The notes under the pieces: model-generated | The model's database searches: none | Told to the model about the DNA's origin: nothing | The model's input: the letters and a program-made list of their open reading frames with translations, nothing else | Position numbers and translations under genes: made by a program | Shown here: positions 10,832 to 22,529 of the stretch, one piece after another | Layout: each line of letters opens with the position of its first letter | How positions within the stretch are numbered: the first letter of the stretch is position 1 | DNA from: Epiperipatus broadwayi | Taxonomy: Eukaryota; Onychophora; Udeonychophora; Euonychophora; Peripatidae | DNA length: 64,000 nt | Assembly: GCA_028023455.1 (NCBI GenBank) | Contig: JAQFVV010006273.1 | Location: forward strand, 1,114,001 to 1,178,000 | Direction: 5' to 3'

Positions 10832-13555
10832 TAAGGCTAACGCATATTTAACAGCATCAGATAAACATTAGAATTACTTAATAGTCTTCAAATTATGATA
10901 CAGCAATGTAATGTAAGGTTTTGTGAATATTAATATTTAAGTACTGCCAGATATCAAAAGCAATATATGGCAACATAAAAAGAAATGATTTCAATTCATT
11001 AATTTAATTATATGTTAATTGGTATTTCTAAAAAAAACTCTGTTCTCCACAATCTAGAGGAAATTTGAAGTATCTATTCATAATGATGTAAATGTGTAGT
11101 TGTTTATTATTTATATCATCCCCAGTAAACTCTCATATAATATCTCTTGATAAAATATTGATGTGATGTGATGTACTGAAGAATGTGAATTCATTGTTAG
11201 AGTATAACTGTGCTTATTATCCCAGAGGAGTCTTCATAGATAGCAAAACATATCATATAGATTATTTTAGAAAGCCTAGGGACATTAGGCTATTTGTTTT
11301 ATTGGTTAATATGTATAATTTTGTGAATAATCCAATTGTGTTGCTAATCTTTGCATAAATTCGAATATTTTGTACATTAGTAAAATGTATAAAAATCATA
11401 TATTTTTGTTCTATTATGAGCAGGATGTTAAACCGACCAATTCACTGCTGCATCAATATATAAAATGTTAGATTTAAAGAAATAATAAACGATGTTGTGG
11501 TTTTGATTTTTGAAGTCAAAGAATCTAGTTCAGCGTGAAGTACATCTAGTGTGTTATTTACTCTTTTCGGATATCTTTATTTATATGTTTCAAGAATGTG
11601 TGGTGGGGTAGAGATTTTAAGTGTTATGTCAAATAATTTCCTAAAACATTAATTAATATTACAGTAAATTTTTGTTTTAATATTTAAATGATATCATTTA
11701 CTAAATCTTGCTCATATTCCTTGAGTTTTTCAGGAGCGAAAATATTGTTTTATTGAAAGAAATAATAACTGCCTTTTTACTTTCTAAGTTTATTCCAAAA
11801 TTGTTATTATTTAGATATTTGGATTAAAGGCAAATCCGAAATGGTAAAGCTATTCAAAAACTTAATTTTTTAAAAATTAACGGTGCGCGCGTGACATTAA
11901 AATGTCTTTTAGAATAATTCGCCAGAAAGCAAGATAAATGTCGAAATACAACCATTTTTTTCAGGTTTGAAAATTCAAAACTATTTAATTTACTACAGTA
12001 TATATAAAATTATCGAGCCAAAAACTTGTCTAATAACTATAAACGTTTTATATATGTGTATTAATTTGTTTAACTATAAAACTTTTATATTTTGTTTGCT
12101 CCAAGGTAGATGGAATTATAAGATCAGCAAATTATGAGTAATACAGTATTTTTTTAATCATTGGTGATACTGTAATTTGCCATTGCCTACCAGCTCTTGA
12201 TACAATTTGTTCTTTTAGCTCTATGCAACGTGAATGCATTTTGCCATTGATCTTAATTGTTTTAACATGATTTAGTTACTGCACTTTTATTTAGAGAGAA
12301 AAATCACCAAATGATATTTCTCTACCGGTTGATTAATGTGTTTACCCATAGAGGAAAGTTGTTGAGGCCATTATAGTAACTTTCTTTTTTTTTACTATTT
12401 ATATTTCAATGCTTGAATAATTGAAAAATAATATTATATAAGTTGATCACTGTGACTCAAAATTATAAGCTTTATTTTAATCGCAAATATAAGTTCTATA
12501 TCTAAATAGATTATTAAGTAATAAATTATAGATTTATGCGTTACGCTTGTCCAAATTATAATAATATTAAATAGTGCTATCACCCTTATAACGTAAAGCT
12601 GTATAAATTAATAGCAATTAACCAATTAAAATGGCTTAGCATTTTCGAGAAAATGTATTTCTCTTAATCATAGCCTGTTATGACTCATTCATTGGAATCA
12701 TTCTATATGTATAATATGCAAACTCTAGAATGAATGTACCATGTTTTTTTTTTTTTCAAGATTAGATAAGTAGCAAATTATTTAATTTTAATAGCACCTC
12801 ATGTTTTTTTAAGTTCTCTGCATTAAGGCAGTTATAAGATAAACAGGGTACTAACCAAGCTATATCCCTTGTTCATCGCTCATGATATTTTGGTATTATT
12901 TGATAGCCTTTTAAAATATTTTTTTTTGTCCTATCAGTTCAAAGTCATAATCATAAAATATAATAAGACATTTAATCATTCAAATGACTTATCCAAAAAT
13001 AAGTTTAATATTTTTTCTTATTAAAACTTATAGAGAATGAAAAAACAAATTGTACATAAATATGTAAATTATTGCCAGCAATAAAATAGCGAAGGGCGAT
13101 GTTTATAAACTATACGATTTATAATAACTGATAATTATTCCAGACATCTATTGGTCAATTGTTTTTAATAAAGTTATGTGTTATCCTTTAGAGCAAAACA
13201 AGGGCCCGGAATTAATTCAATAAAATAATAATCCGTATAAAATCTATATTTGATATGTATTGTGATAGTATAGATGGATAGGAAAATGAATGAAACTGCA
13301 TAAATAATGATGCTGATGTATGACATATTACTAAGATTAAATAGAGGTATTTAATTCAAACACGTTAAAATATAAGCGATAATTTATATTTTCGCTTGTT
13401 TTTTCAACAAATTAAAGTTCAGGTTAACGATGATCTAATTGATGCAACATAAAGAAAATGAAATAAATGTTTCCTCAATGTTTTATCTCACCTGACAGTT
13501 ACAATATATATAATTAATGTATATGATTATGTATACATGTATGTTTATATATAAT
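10832..13555. other. AT-rich intergenic, nothing recognised
   Basis: This is the longest plain stretch of the window: 2.7 kb with stops in all frames, short A/T runs and no internal repeat that I could match elsewhere. No exon-like island, RNA gene or element terminus was seen. Confidence 0.5.
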
Positions 13556-14100
13556 ATTTTAAATACAAGTATATTTTATATACCTGGAGTTTAGATGTAA
13601 TATAGGGGGTTTGAACACAGACTTTCAAGCTCCCTTCAGTCATCCACTCCTCTCATACAACTAATACACATGACCACACACATATGTTAAAGATAAATGA
13701 TCTCCAATATATGTGTTTCATGCTAAACCAGCACTCATCTGTTGGTTCAGATCATTATCTCATATATATATATATATATATAATATACAAATCAATATAT
13801 ATATATATCAAAATACAGTACAATTTATATAAATTATATTCTTTTAGAAGTACTTTTGACTATACACTTCGTAGTCTTTATCAACTATATAACGTTGAAT
13901 AATCAAAACGAGACAACCCTTAACAATACCCATAGTGCAATTCAGATTTCCCACAATTCTGTTATCTTAACATTTGATGACTGGCGATTCATTAACATTT
14001 GACGATTTCTTGAAATCAACATAAAAATGCTATTGCTAATATTATTAAACGGTTTAAAATAAATCAACACTATAATAAAATTAAAAATAAAAATATCAAA

Positions 14101-14600
14101 ATGAAATGGATTTCAATGCCATTTATATCAGATGAGCAGGTCAAGTTTATTAGGAAAATTTATAATGGTTTGTGTCATATTGCTTTTTTCTCTACAAATA
14201 ACATAAATAGATTGCTTAATAATTCTAAAATTCAAAATTCAAAGTTTAATCAAAATTCTATTATATATAGATATGTGGATGCGGCATACAATACATTGGT
14301 GAATCTAAGTGTACATTTGAGAAGAGAATAAAAGAACATATGCTTTTATATAATAGAATTCAAAAAGAGAATCAATATGGAACAGATGTAAATAAACCTT
14401 CATCATCTGTTATATTTGATCATAATAAATCTTGTCAATATGGATTTAAATTTGATTATAAAAATATGAAAATTATTCAAATTGAATGTTGTCATAATAA
14501 ACGTAAAATAAAAGAGGCTATGTTGATTTCAAGAAATTGTCAAATATTAATGAATCGCCAATCATCAAATGTTAAGATAACAGAATTGTGGGAAATCTGA
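14101..14600 (+). pseudogene. Penelope-like RT C-terminus plus GIY-YIG endonuclease
   Basis: The frame starts MKWISMPFISDEQVKFIRKI, the short region joining RT to endonuclease in Penelope-like elements. After a one-step frameshift near 14275 it continues CGCGIQYIGESKCTFEKR, containing the YIG half of the GIY-YIG motif with the preceding IIY block and a CGC pair. Then comes the conserved FDHNKSCQYGFKF segment and a final MNRQSSNVKITELWEI before the stop at 14598-14600. GIY-YIG endonucleases nick the target to prime reverse transcription. The RT catalytic core is missing, so this copy is dead on arrival. Confidence 0.8.
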
Positions 14601-14654
14601 ATTGAACTATGGGTATTGTTAAGGGTTGTCTCGTTTTGATTATTCAACGTTATA

Positions 14655-14698
14655 TAGTTGATAAAGACTACAAAGTGTATAGTCAAAAGTACTTCTAA
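14655..14698 (+). ncRNA. hammerhead-like hairpin at Penelope 3' end, copy 1
   Basis: The sequence reads TTGATAAA, a GACTA...TAGTC stem, then CAAAAGTACTTC. The order (near-CTGATGA core, stem II, near-CGAAA core, GTAC) matches a type of hammerhead layout reported for Penelope-like elements. Both core boxes carry substitutions here, so cleavage activity is doubtful. The same arrangement recurs in the other two copies. Confidence 0.4.
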
Positions 14699-15439
14699 AA
14701 GAATATAATTTATATAAATTGTACTGTATTTTGATATATATATTGATTTGTATATTACATATATTGTGAAACGAATACAGATATCAAACTTTATTTATTA
14801 TATATATATAATCATCGCTCAGTTTATATTAAGATAGCAAATCTTCACATTTTAATGGACATGCTTTAATCTACTCAATCCTTCATGGATGTGGGAAAGC
14901 CCAAATCTCTTTCTAAGGTCAATATTATTGTCATGCCCATGATGACTTTTAAATTATTATGACCCTCATATATAGGACAGAATGACTTAAAAATCAACAT
15001 CATTGTGGCAATAATATTGGAAGCAATTTGAGCATTCAAACATTAGATTTTCAATGGTATGGATAGCTGAAGAGTTGGAGGATGAAGTAGATTGAAACCT
15101 GATCATTAAAGTGTGAAGATTTTCTCAATATAAATGAGCATTGATTATATATGTGCATGGGAGATGATCTGGACTAACTGATGAGTGCTGGTTTAGCACA
15201 AAATACATTATTGGAGATCATTTAGCTTTTTCACATATGTGTGATCATGTGTATCAGTTGTATGAGATGGAATGGATGCCTGAAGGAAGTTTGAATGTCT
15301 GTGTTCAAATCCCCCATATTATATCTAGACTTCAGGTATATAAAATATACTTGTATTTAAAATATTACAAATCCATTTTCTATGTATTTAAATAAACAAA
15401 GTCCTGGGTCAGAGTAATTTAAAAATCAAAATGGGCAAG

Positions 15440-15775
15440 ATAATAGTATTGGCATTAACAAGGGATTTGGGCATACCATCGTCAGATTTTCAATGGTATG
15501 AATAGCTGAAGAGTTGAAGGGTGAAGTAGATTAAGACCTGTCTATTAAAGTGTAAAGATTTGCTATCTTAATATAAATCAAGAACTGATTATATGTGTGT
15601 GGAAGATGATGATCTGGATCAAGTGATGAATGCTGGTTCAGCACAAAATATGTAAATTGGGGATTGTTTATTTTTTTCATTTATGTGATCATATGTATCA
15701 GTTACATGAGATGGAATGGATGGTTGAAAGAAGCTTAAAAGTCTGTGTTCAAATCTCCTATATTATATATGAATT
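15440..15775 (+). repeat. foldback repeat family F1, half copy
   Basis: This half copy matches the loop and right arm of the 13560-15375 repeat. The TTTTCAATGGTATGAATAGCTGAAGAGTTG segment, a TGCTATCTTAATATAAAT block, GATGAATGCTGGTTCAGCAC and GTGTTCAAATC follow in the same order. The left arm is missing. It is immediately downstream of copy 1, suggesting either a partial tandem duplication or an independent truncated insertion. Confidence 0.6.
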
Positions 15776-16690
15776 AATAAAAAAGATGTGTAAGATGTAT
15801 ATCTATGTTAATGTAAACATAGAATATATTATAATAAATAATTGATAAAACTTTTGTTATCACATTAACATATATAATGTATATAACACAATTATTTTTC
15901 TTTTTTTAGTTTCTATGAAAAAGATTACAAGTTAAAAATTAAGATGTTAAAATACTTTTGAAAATATAAAAACCTATAACAAAGTGAAATGAGAACAAAG
16001 TTACATATATAGAGAGAGTGAGCATCCAAATAGATAGATATGTTTATGTAGCTTTAATAAATGAATCTTAATTTATATTTACAAGCCAACGTCATGGAGT
16101 ATTCATTTTAATAATTTTCTGAGCAACTAATCTCATTATTGATCTATAATATTAAAATTATATAGGGTTACATCAATATAAAATTTTAGAATGATGACTC
16201 TGTAAGTACTGTGTATAGCTAAATTTACTCCATCTCATTGTCTATAATTAAATTTAATTCAAATCTCATAATACCAAAGTTTAACTGTAAAGCTAACAAA
16301 AAAGTAAACCATTTCCTTCTACAAACAACCTTTAATTATATATGGGAGACAAACATAACAGATTGAACATTAAAATTTTCAGATATTTATCAACCTTAAA
16401 AAACAAAGTGCTTTAATTTATAATCACAATGCAGAGTCATTGAGTACTTAGTTATAATCTTAGAAACAACTAATCTCATCATTGATGTATAATATTAGAA
16501 ATTATACAGTATTAAATAAATGTAATTTTTTGGAATGATAACTTTCCAGGTACCGACTATAAATTAAATTTAATATCTCATAGTATCAATGTTAATGCAG
16601 ATGAAAAGAAATCTATTTCCTGGAAATATAGATTTAAAGCAAGTTGTTTTTCTTTTAATTTATTAATATTGTTTCGACTGTTTTCTAGTA
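15776..16690. other. AT-rich, two related sub-blocks, no gene
   Basis: Segments near 16080-16210 and 16420-16540 share the order CATGGAGTATTCAT / CATTGAGTACTTAG, ATCTCATTATTGATCTATAATATTA and a following AATGATGACT-like string. They look like diverged copies of one short repeat about 340 bases apart. No coding signal is visible. Confidence 0.35.
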
Positions 16691-17559
16691 ACTTATTTTT
16701 CAACATTGTTATGAATTTTCATGTTTTAAATAGAATTAATTAAAATTAGTTTATCATTATTACTTTCAGTCATTATTCTTCCACTGAAGGATGAAGGTTT
16801 ATCCAAGTTTAATCCAATTTCTCTGACTCATAGCTTCTCTTCTTTACATCATTTCAACTAACTACCTCATCTATTCAATTCACATATAGCAGTGTCTTTC
16901 CAAGTCTTTTGAATCTTTCAAAATTCAATAAAGTCTTAAGTTAAACAGAGCAAAACTCTCCATACAGTATGCTTAATGGTTTAAAGTCTTAAGTTGTTTG
17001 TCTCTTCTCATTTTAGCTGCTTAATTTTTTTCAATGATATCTGTGATACTTTTTTGTTTTCTCAGACACACTTTGTTTCTGATTCCTCCTTCTAACATGT
17101 ATATCTTTAAATATAGTCTGAAATATCTGCATTGCTATTTTATTGTTTCCAATACATAATTAGCATTGGTAAAAAAATATTAATTAAACAAATATGTAAA
17201 ATAATTTACCTTTAATAATAAGTCATTTCTACCAAACCCATTCCATCCAAGTTTATTTCTATGATTAATTCCATTCATTACATTTCCAACTACATGAATA
17301 ATCTGATCAAAGTATTTATAGTCCTTAAAAATTTGTTTTTTGTTTTGTTTTATAAAAAGCCATTGTATATTAGTTTACTCCTTTTAACTTTCATCTGATA
17401 ACATTTTCTGAAGCTTTTAAATATTATTAACAAAAACTATCACATTGTCTTCAAAATCTAGATGTTAAATAATCTTCATTTATTTTATATTCTTAGCTTT
17501 CCATTAAAATCAATAAAATACTTTGCATTAAACTGCTCTAAGAATCACCCTTTTTAATA

Positions 17560-17905
17560 CCATTTATCAATATTTTTTTTAGAATCACTCATGTTGCATT
17601 TTGATAAATACTGTTTAAATTTGACAATATCTTCTGTGTCTTGATATTCCAAAATGTTAATCACTGTAGAAATACTTATAGAATCAAATGCCATTTCATT
17701 ATCTACAAATTCAAAGCCCAATAGCAATTTGTTCTGGATTTGGTTATTTTTACAATTTCTCTTAATGCTTCTATGTGATCTTTTTCACTACAACCATATT
17801 TAAATCTAAATTAGTTTTTTTGTAATCCAAAGTTCTCTACAGCTGGCTTTTAATAATTTTATTAAAAACATATGTATAATTAATAGAAGATTGATAGATC
17901 TTAAT
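17560..17905 (-). pseudogene. reverse transcriptase core relic with motif A
   Basis: In minus-strand frame the sequence gives ELLLGFEFVDNEMAFDSISI-type text, followed by a STVINILEYQDTEDIVKFKQ segment. VDxxxAFDSI is the standard motif A of LINE reverse transcriptases, in which the first aspartate binds metal. About 60 codons upstream, in another frame, lies the conserved palm entry. Motif C (YADD) was not found downstream. The fragment is inactive. Confidence 0.55.
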
Positions 17906-18111
17906 TTTTAATTTCTTTTCACCATTATTAATTAAGTATTAATTTTATTTTTTCCATTCTTCATAAATTTAATTGCATGTCTCGGATTTGGAATATCAAA
18001 AAATGTTGTGAAAACTAGAGAGACTATATTGTCTTTTTGTTTTTTATTACTACATAGTTTTTTAAATATGATTTTTTTTCTATAGTATGAGCTTTTTTAT
18101 ACCTGCACTTA

Positions 18112-18662
18112 TATATGTAATATATAGTGGTTTGAACTCAGACTTTCACCTGACCCTCAACCATCCATGCTTTCTCATATCACTGATATACTTGATCACA
18201 CACATGTCAAAAAGATAAATAATCACCAATATCCATATTTTATGCTAAACCAGCACTCATCAGTTAGTTCAGATTATAATCTCCACACATACCTACAATC
18301 AAAGCTCAGCTTATATTAAGATAGCCAATCTTCATACTGTAATGGGCAGGCTTCAAACCATTCCACTCGGTGGAGTGGTTTGAAGCCTACCCATTGCAGT
18401 ATGAAGGGTGGAGTGGTTTGAAGCCTGCCCATTATAGTATGAAGATTGGATATCTTAATATAAGCTGAGCTTTGATTGTATATATGTATGGAGATGATAA
18501 TCTGGACCAACTGATGAGTGCTGGTTTAGCACAAAATACATATATTGGTGATTATTTATCTTTTCAACATGTGTGTGATCAAGTATATCAGCGCTATGAG
18601 ATAGCATGGATGGTTGAGGGTCATGTGAAAGTCTGAGTTCAAACCCCTATATATTACATAGT
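18112..18662. repeat. palindromic foldback repeat, family F1, copy 2 (intact)
   Basis: Two arms of about 250 bp face each other. The left arm runs about 18112-18366 and the right arm about 18408-18662. Shared blocks include GGTTTGAACTCAGACTTTCA near 18129 and its complement near 18629, and ACCAGCACTCATCAG near 18249 and its complement. At the centre, GGTGGAGTGGTTTGAAGCCT...ATTxxAGTATGAAG is repeated in tandem about 38 bases apart, so the axis has an extra half unit. The outermost strings are B-box-like (GAGTTCAAACCCC). It interrupts the LINE relic and carries no ORF of its own. Confidence 0.7.
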
Positions 18663-19799
18663 TTTTTGTAAAAAAATTTTTTTATACATTTTATGTTATT
18701 TCTATTTCTAGTGAAAATACCTTTTTTTTTTTAATTCCTGAAACATCTTTTATTCTTATAAATAAAATGTTTGTTTATACTTTTAAGATTAATGTTCTGT
18801 AATTTTTTTATCAATCGCAGTTATATTTTTTTTATTCATCATTAACTCTTTTCCATATCATTTAATAGAGTTCCAGATATTCATTTTTCTAAATGGGGCC
18901 TTTTTAATATTTTGATATGCCTTCATTTCTTCATAAAATTGCTAATAGAAGGGCAACTATTTTTAATACTACTTATCCAAGAAGCAATTCTTGATAGATT
19001 ATTTCATATTGAATTTATTCATGTCTAAGTCATCTTTTGTCTTTTTAATATTTTAAAATAATTTGAAAATTATAGTTTAAGTTCATTGGAGTGTTTCTAA
19101 TGGGATGAGCAATCTCTGTCTCTTGAAATCTCTCAATCTGACCTTTGGACATTTTCAAAACTTATATAAAATGGCTTTGTATAACATTTCTACAACATAT
19201 GCATAGTACAAATTTGTTTTGTCAATCACATCTTTTCCTGTCTCTTCAATATTTATAATTATTTATCTTTATCCTACTAGAGGTCTAATATTTCAATAAA
19301 TAGCTGTTTATTTTGTGGTCTATCTAAGGATTTAATCTACAATACCAGAGCCCTTTGTTTTTATAATACTAGCAAAATTAAAATATTACTTCGTTTTTTT
19401 TAATCTTTATTTTGCCTTTTTTTTATTTATTAGATGATGTAAAGTAAGATAAGAAAAATTAATACAGAAAACCACATATTTCAAAGAAATGAATCAACAC
19501 ATTTTTATAGAAAGAAATAGTAACATAAAAGTATTTCAGTTAATAAAAAACATAATATAGAGGCTACTTTTCATTCAGATATTCTGATATTGTTGGGGAA
19601 GAAATAAATGTTAAAATAGAAAACTTGAAAAGAAGCTTAATTAAGCAGCAAATATCCTTTATAGAAAGTCCAAATGAGTCAGAACATTCTGTGGAAGCAA
19701 GTTACATTATTTCAAAAAAAATCAGAAAATTTAAAACCATTTTCTAAAGAGAAGTTTATAAAAAGCTGCATCACACTGCTGAAAAAAGTTAATCTGCCC

Positions 19800-20710
19800 T
19801 AAATATAACATGTATTGAAGAATGTAAGCATCCACAGGATCAACTTTCTCCATACAATATTTGCATTTAGTGCAAGCCATAATAATAAGTGGATGCTAGA
19901 ATGTTAATACACAAAATCCCTATCTAGTACCTACTCATTCAATATCCACATACTAGTTTCTAGCTTATGGTTTTCAACAGTGAAAAGCTTTGTATCTGAG
20001 ATCATTGCACTTAAATTTGTGTATCTAATGCATGCCTCCATGCTGCCACCTTATATATTTTTGTTAACTATAAAGCTATGAACCCAAATTCAAAACACAA
20101 TGATGTTTTCAATTCAAGTTAAGTCACACCTATAGTCATACAGGTATAAATCCAATTCAGTATCTGTATGATTTGGTGTTTTTAGGATTTTAATAATCAT
20201 ACTTACCAAAAAATTGAAAAACCCTGGTGACTATGATTATTAAAAATCCAAAAACACCAAAATATTTAGAGACTGAACTGAATTTAATTCTACATGATTA
20301 TACAAATGACAATTTGGATTGAAAACTTAATTATGTTTTCAATTTGAGCTATCCTAGCCAAAGAATGTTGGTGACAATCATTATTAAAAGACACCAAAAT
20401 ATAGATACTGAACTGGCTTCAGATCTGTACACATGAATTAGCTTGCATTTTTAGTTTGGACTCATATTTTTATAGTTAATTAAAAAGGTAAAATGTGGCA
20501 GCTGGAGGGATGCATTAGATCCAAAAATTTAAGTGCAGTGTTTTCAGATCCAAGACTTCTTATTAATGAAAGCCTTAAGTTAGAAACTAATCTGGAGATA
20601 TTGGATGAGTAGGAACTAGATTGAGATTTTGATGTACTAACTTTCTAGAATCCATTGACTATCATGACTTGCATTAGGTAGCAATATTATGTGAAGAAAG
20701 TTGCTACTAT
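19800..20710. repeat. palindromic repeat family F2, copy 1
   Basis: The axis lies near 20217, where TTGGTGTTTTTAGGATTTT is mirrored by AAAATCCAAAAACACCAA. Outward, matching inverted blocks continue for about 400 bp. Examples are the GCAGCATGGAGG/CAGCTGGAGGGA region, TTAAATTTGTGTATCTAATGCAT against ATGCATTAGATCCAAAAATTTAA, and TAGTACCTACTCATTCAATATC against GATATTGGATGAGTAGGAACTA. The arms differ at many positions. No transposase domain was recognised in or beside it. Confidence 0.65.
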
Positions 20711-21700
20711 GTTAAGAGAAATGGTGTTTGTGTGATGTTATGGAATGTAAGTTATTATGAAGAACTATTACAAGACATGAAGAATTTTCAGTAAATGTGA
20801 AATAGTGATTGGTGCAAAAAATAGATATTTTGATAGGTGTTCACTAACAATTATAAAAATAGAAATTTTATGGATACTTTTCAACTCTCAATTTTATTAG
20901 GGAAATTAATCAAAACTTTAGTATTACTGAAATGTTATCTCTTATCCACCTTGAGATCATAATAATTGGCAATGATATTTTAAATATAATATTAAAGTTC
21001 CACCTTGGAGCCATATTGATGGATGAAAAGAACAAGAATGTTTTAATGCATTTCAATAATGATATAAGTAAGAGTGAATTTAAGAACTTTATTTTCCATT
21101 ATATAATTCAACAAAAAAATGTATGTTCTAGAATTATTAACGTGGAGAATGTTAAGTCTGTTGCGGTTAAGAACATAAATGAAATTAAATTGAAATCAGT
21201 GCTTGGTCACTAAGAAATGTTAAGATCTTGAAACAGGTTATGAAGGCTTAGTATATTGTAAAGTTCATTGATTTTCAAAAAGAGCTATATTAAAAAAATT
21301 TGGAGGCCCTTCATCAAAATGACTAATAACGAATATATGGTTTATCATTTCTCATTGCTATAGTATTCATTTGAATGATCTAAATATAAAATTACAAAAA
21401 GAAAATTAATTGGAAACCAAATTATATGGTCATGCTTTGCCTTTCACAAAAAGATTAAAACTGTCATCATTTTTTAAAAATATACCACTGCTTTTAATAA
21501 TGTTTATTCAAAACAAAAAAGCATCGATATTTAAATACAATTGCAGAATGAATTCCAATAAAGGTTCTCTGATTTGGAAAGCAAAAAAAAATAAAAATAC
21601 TTCTTTTGAAATATTTTCTGATCCTTTCATAATTGACAAAAATAAAAACATTTTGAAAAATATATTGAGATTATAGAATTTCAAGAGAAAACAAATTTGC
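20711..21700. other. unassigned sequence between two F2 repeats
   Basis: Weak open frames occur at 20932-21213 and 21410-21676 on the plus strand. Their compositions are AT-driven, and I recognise no domain or similarity to a known transposase or RT. The position between a palindromic F2 copy and a single-arm F2 copy suggests the interior of a larger element, but nothing in the sequence proves it. Confidence 0.3.
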
Positions 21701-22195
21701 TCGAGTGGCAATACGTGTAGAGAGTTTTGCCTGTTTTAATAACAGTTATGAGCAAGCATAAGAAATGGTGATCATGTGATGTTTATTGGCTTAAAACCAA
21801 TCCTGCCTAAGAGGATAGTGGTGGCTATGGTTATTAAAGAACCAAGGACACCAAAATGTATAGGTACTAAACTGAATTCAAACCTATATGACTATATAAG
21901 CTAATGAACTTGGATTGAAAATATTATAGTGTTTTCAATTTAAGACTCACAGTTTTATAGTTAAGTAGAGATAAAAGGTGGCTGTTAAAGGGTTGCATTA
22001 TATCCTAAGATCTAAGTGCAGTGTTCTCAAATCCAAGGCTCCTCACTGATGAAGTCCACAAGCCAGAAACTAGTCTGAGGATATTGGAAGAGTAGGCACT
22101 ACATGGGGATTTTATGCACAAGCCTTCTGGCATCCACTGATTACTCTGTCTTGCACTGAGTGGCAATACATATAGAGAGTTTTGTCTATTCTCTA
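21701..22195 (+). repeat. repeat family F2, single arm
   Basis: This matches the right arm of the 19800-20710 palindrome: GACACCAAAATGTATAGGTACTxAACTGAATTCA, TAAAAGGTGGCTGTTAAAGGGTTGCAT and GGATATTGGAAGAGTAGGCACT are in the same order. It is bounded by a near-identical 35-bp string, GAGTGGCAATACxTxTAGAGAG, at 21703 and again near 22157. These may be terminal direct repeats of this copy. Confidence 0.55.
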
Positions 22196-22529
22196 ATTAA
22201 TAAATATGGTTAATTTTTATAGTTAAATAATAATTCTTTACATTAGCAATGGATAGCAATTATCCTTCATTCTTTTCAATGTTACATAATTAACTATTCG
22301 CCATGTGGCCATGTACATTTGGATACAATATATATTATTAGTTCTGTTTCTCCAAGTTATAACATATAAATAGACATATAGACTTATGCTATAAACCAAG
22401 AAACAATATTATTAATGTAATATGAATCAAAGTTGAGAAATGTTTATTAATGACAAATTGACTGCTTGGGTTGTAAATGTTTAATAATTAATGAAAATAT
22501 TATTTTCAGTTTACCAGAATTCACATTTA

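Larger units (their letters stand above)
13783..14758 (+). mobile_element. Penelope-like element, 5'-truncated, copy 1
   Basis: A coding remnant of the C-terminal RT tail and GIY-YIG endonuclease (14101-14597) is followed by a 3' untranslated region. In front of it lies an inverted copy of the same 3' end: 13783-14023 is the reverse complement of about 14520-14758, roughly 240 bp with few differences. Such partial inverted arrangements are known for Penelope-like insertions. The copy sits in a TA tract within the left arm of the foldback repeat. Confidence 0.8.
13560..15375. repeat. palindromic foldback repeat, family F1, copy 1 (interrupted)
   Basis: The outer ends are inverted copies of each other: TATACCTGGAGTTTAGATGTAATATA near 13580 against TATATCTAGACTTCAGGTATA near 15334-15354. 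Inside are matching inverted blocks such as GCTAAACCAGCACTCATC (13722) and GATGAGTGCTGGTTTAGC (15181). The left arm is cut at its TA tract by a Penelope-like element (13783-14758). It resumes near 14790 with TCAGTTTATATTAAGATAGC, whose inverted partner lies near 15125. Without the insertion the repeat is about 0.84 kb with a loop of about 180 bp. A GTTCAAATCC B-box-like string lies close to each end. No transposase is present. Confidence 0.65.
16690..19440 (-). mobile_element. decayed APE/RTE- or CR1-like LINE, minus strand
   Basis: Several minus-strand blocks fall in the order of one LINE polyprotein. A linker resembling the segment between endonuclease and RT lies at about 19250-18850. An RT block with LLLIIHMFLIKLLKASCREL (where related proteins have YRPISLL...) is near 17900-17830. 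RT motif A, VDNEMAFDSIS, is at about 17710-17676. A C-terminal block RNWIKLG-TFILQWK lies near 16830-16770. Stops and frameshifts are frequent. The foldback repeat at 18112-18660 is inserted within it. The C-terminal block matches the LINE tail at 34971-35350, so this is a family in this genome. Confidence 0.55.

Noticed and set aside
7538-10836. Target-site duplication of the Ty3/gypsy element
   Set aside because: Flanks TTTAG and TAAGG do not match, and the outer terminus is blurred by a local duplication.
20932-21676. Transposase gene between the F2 repeats
   Set aside because: No catalytic triad, DNA-binding motif or family similarity could be seen in either frame.
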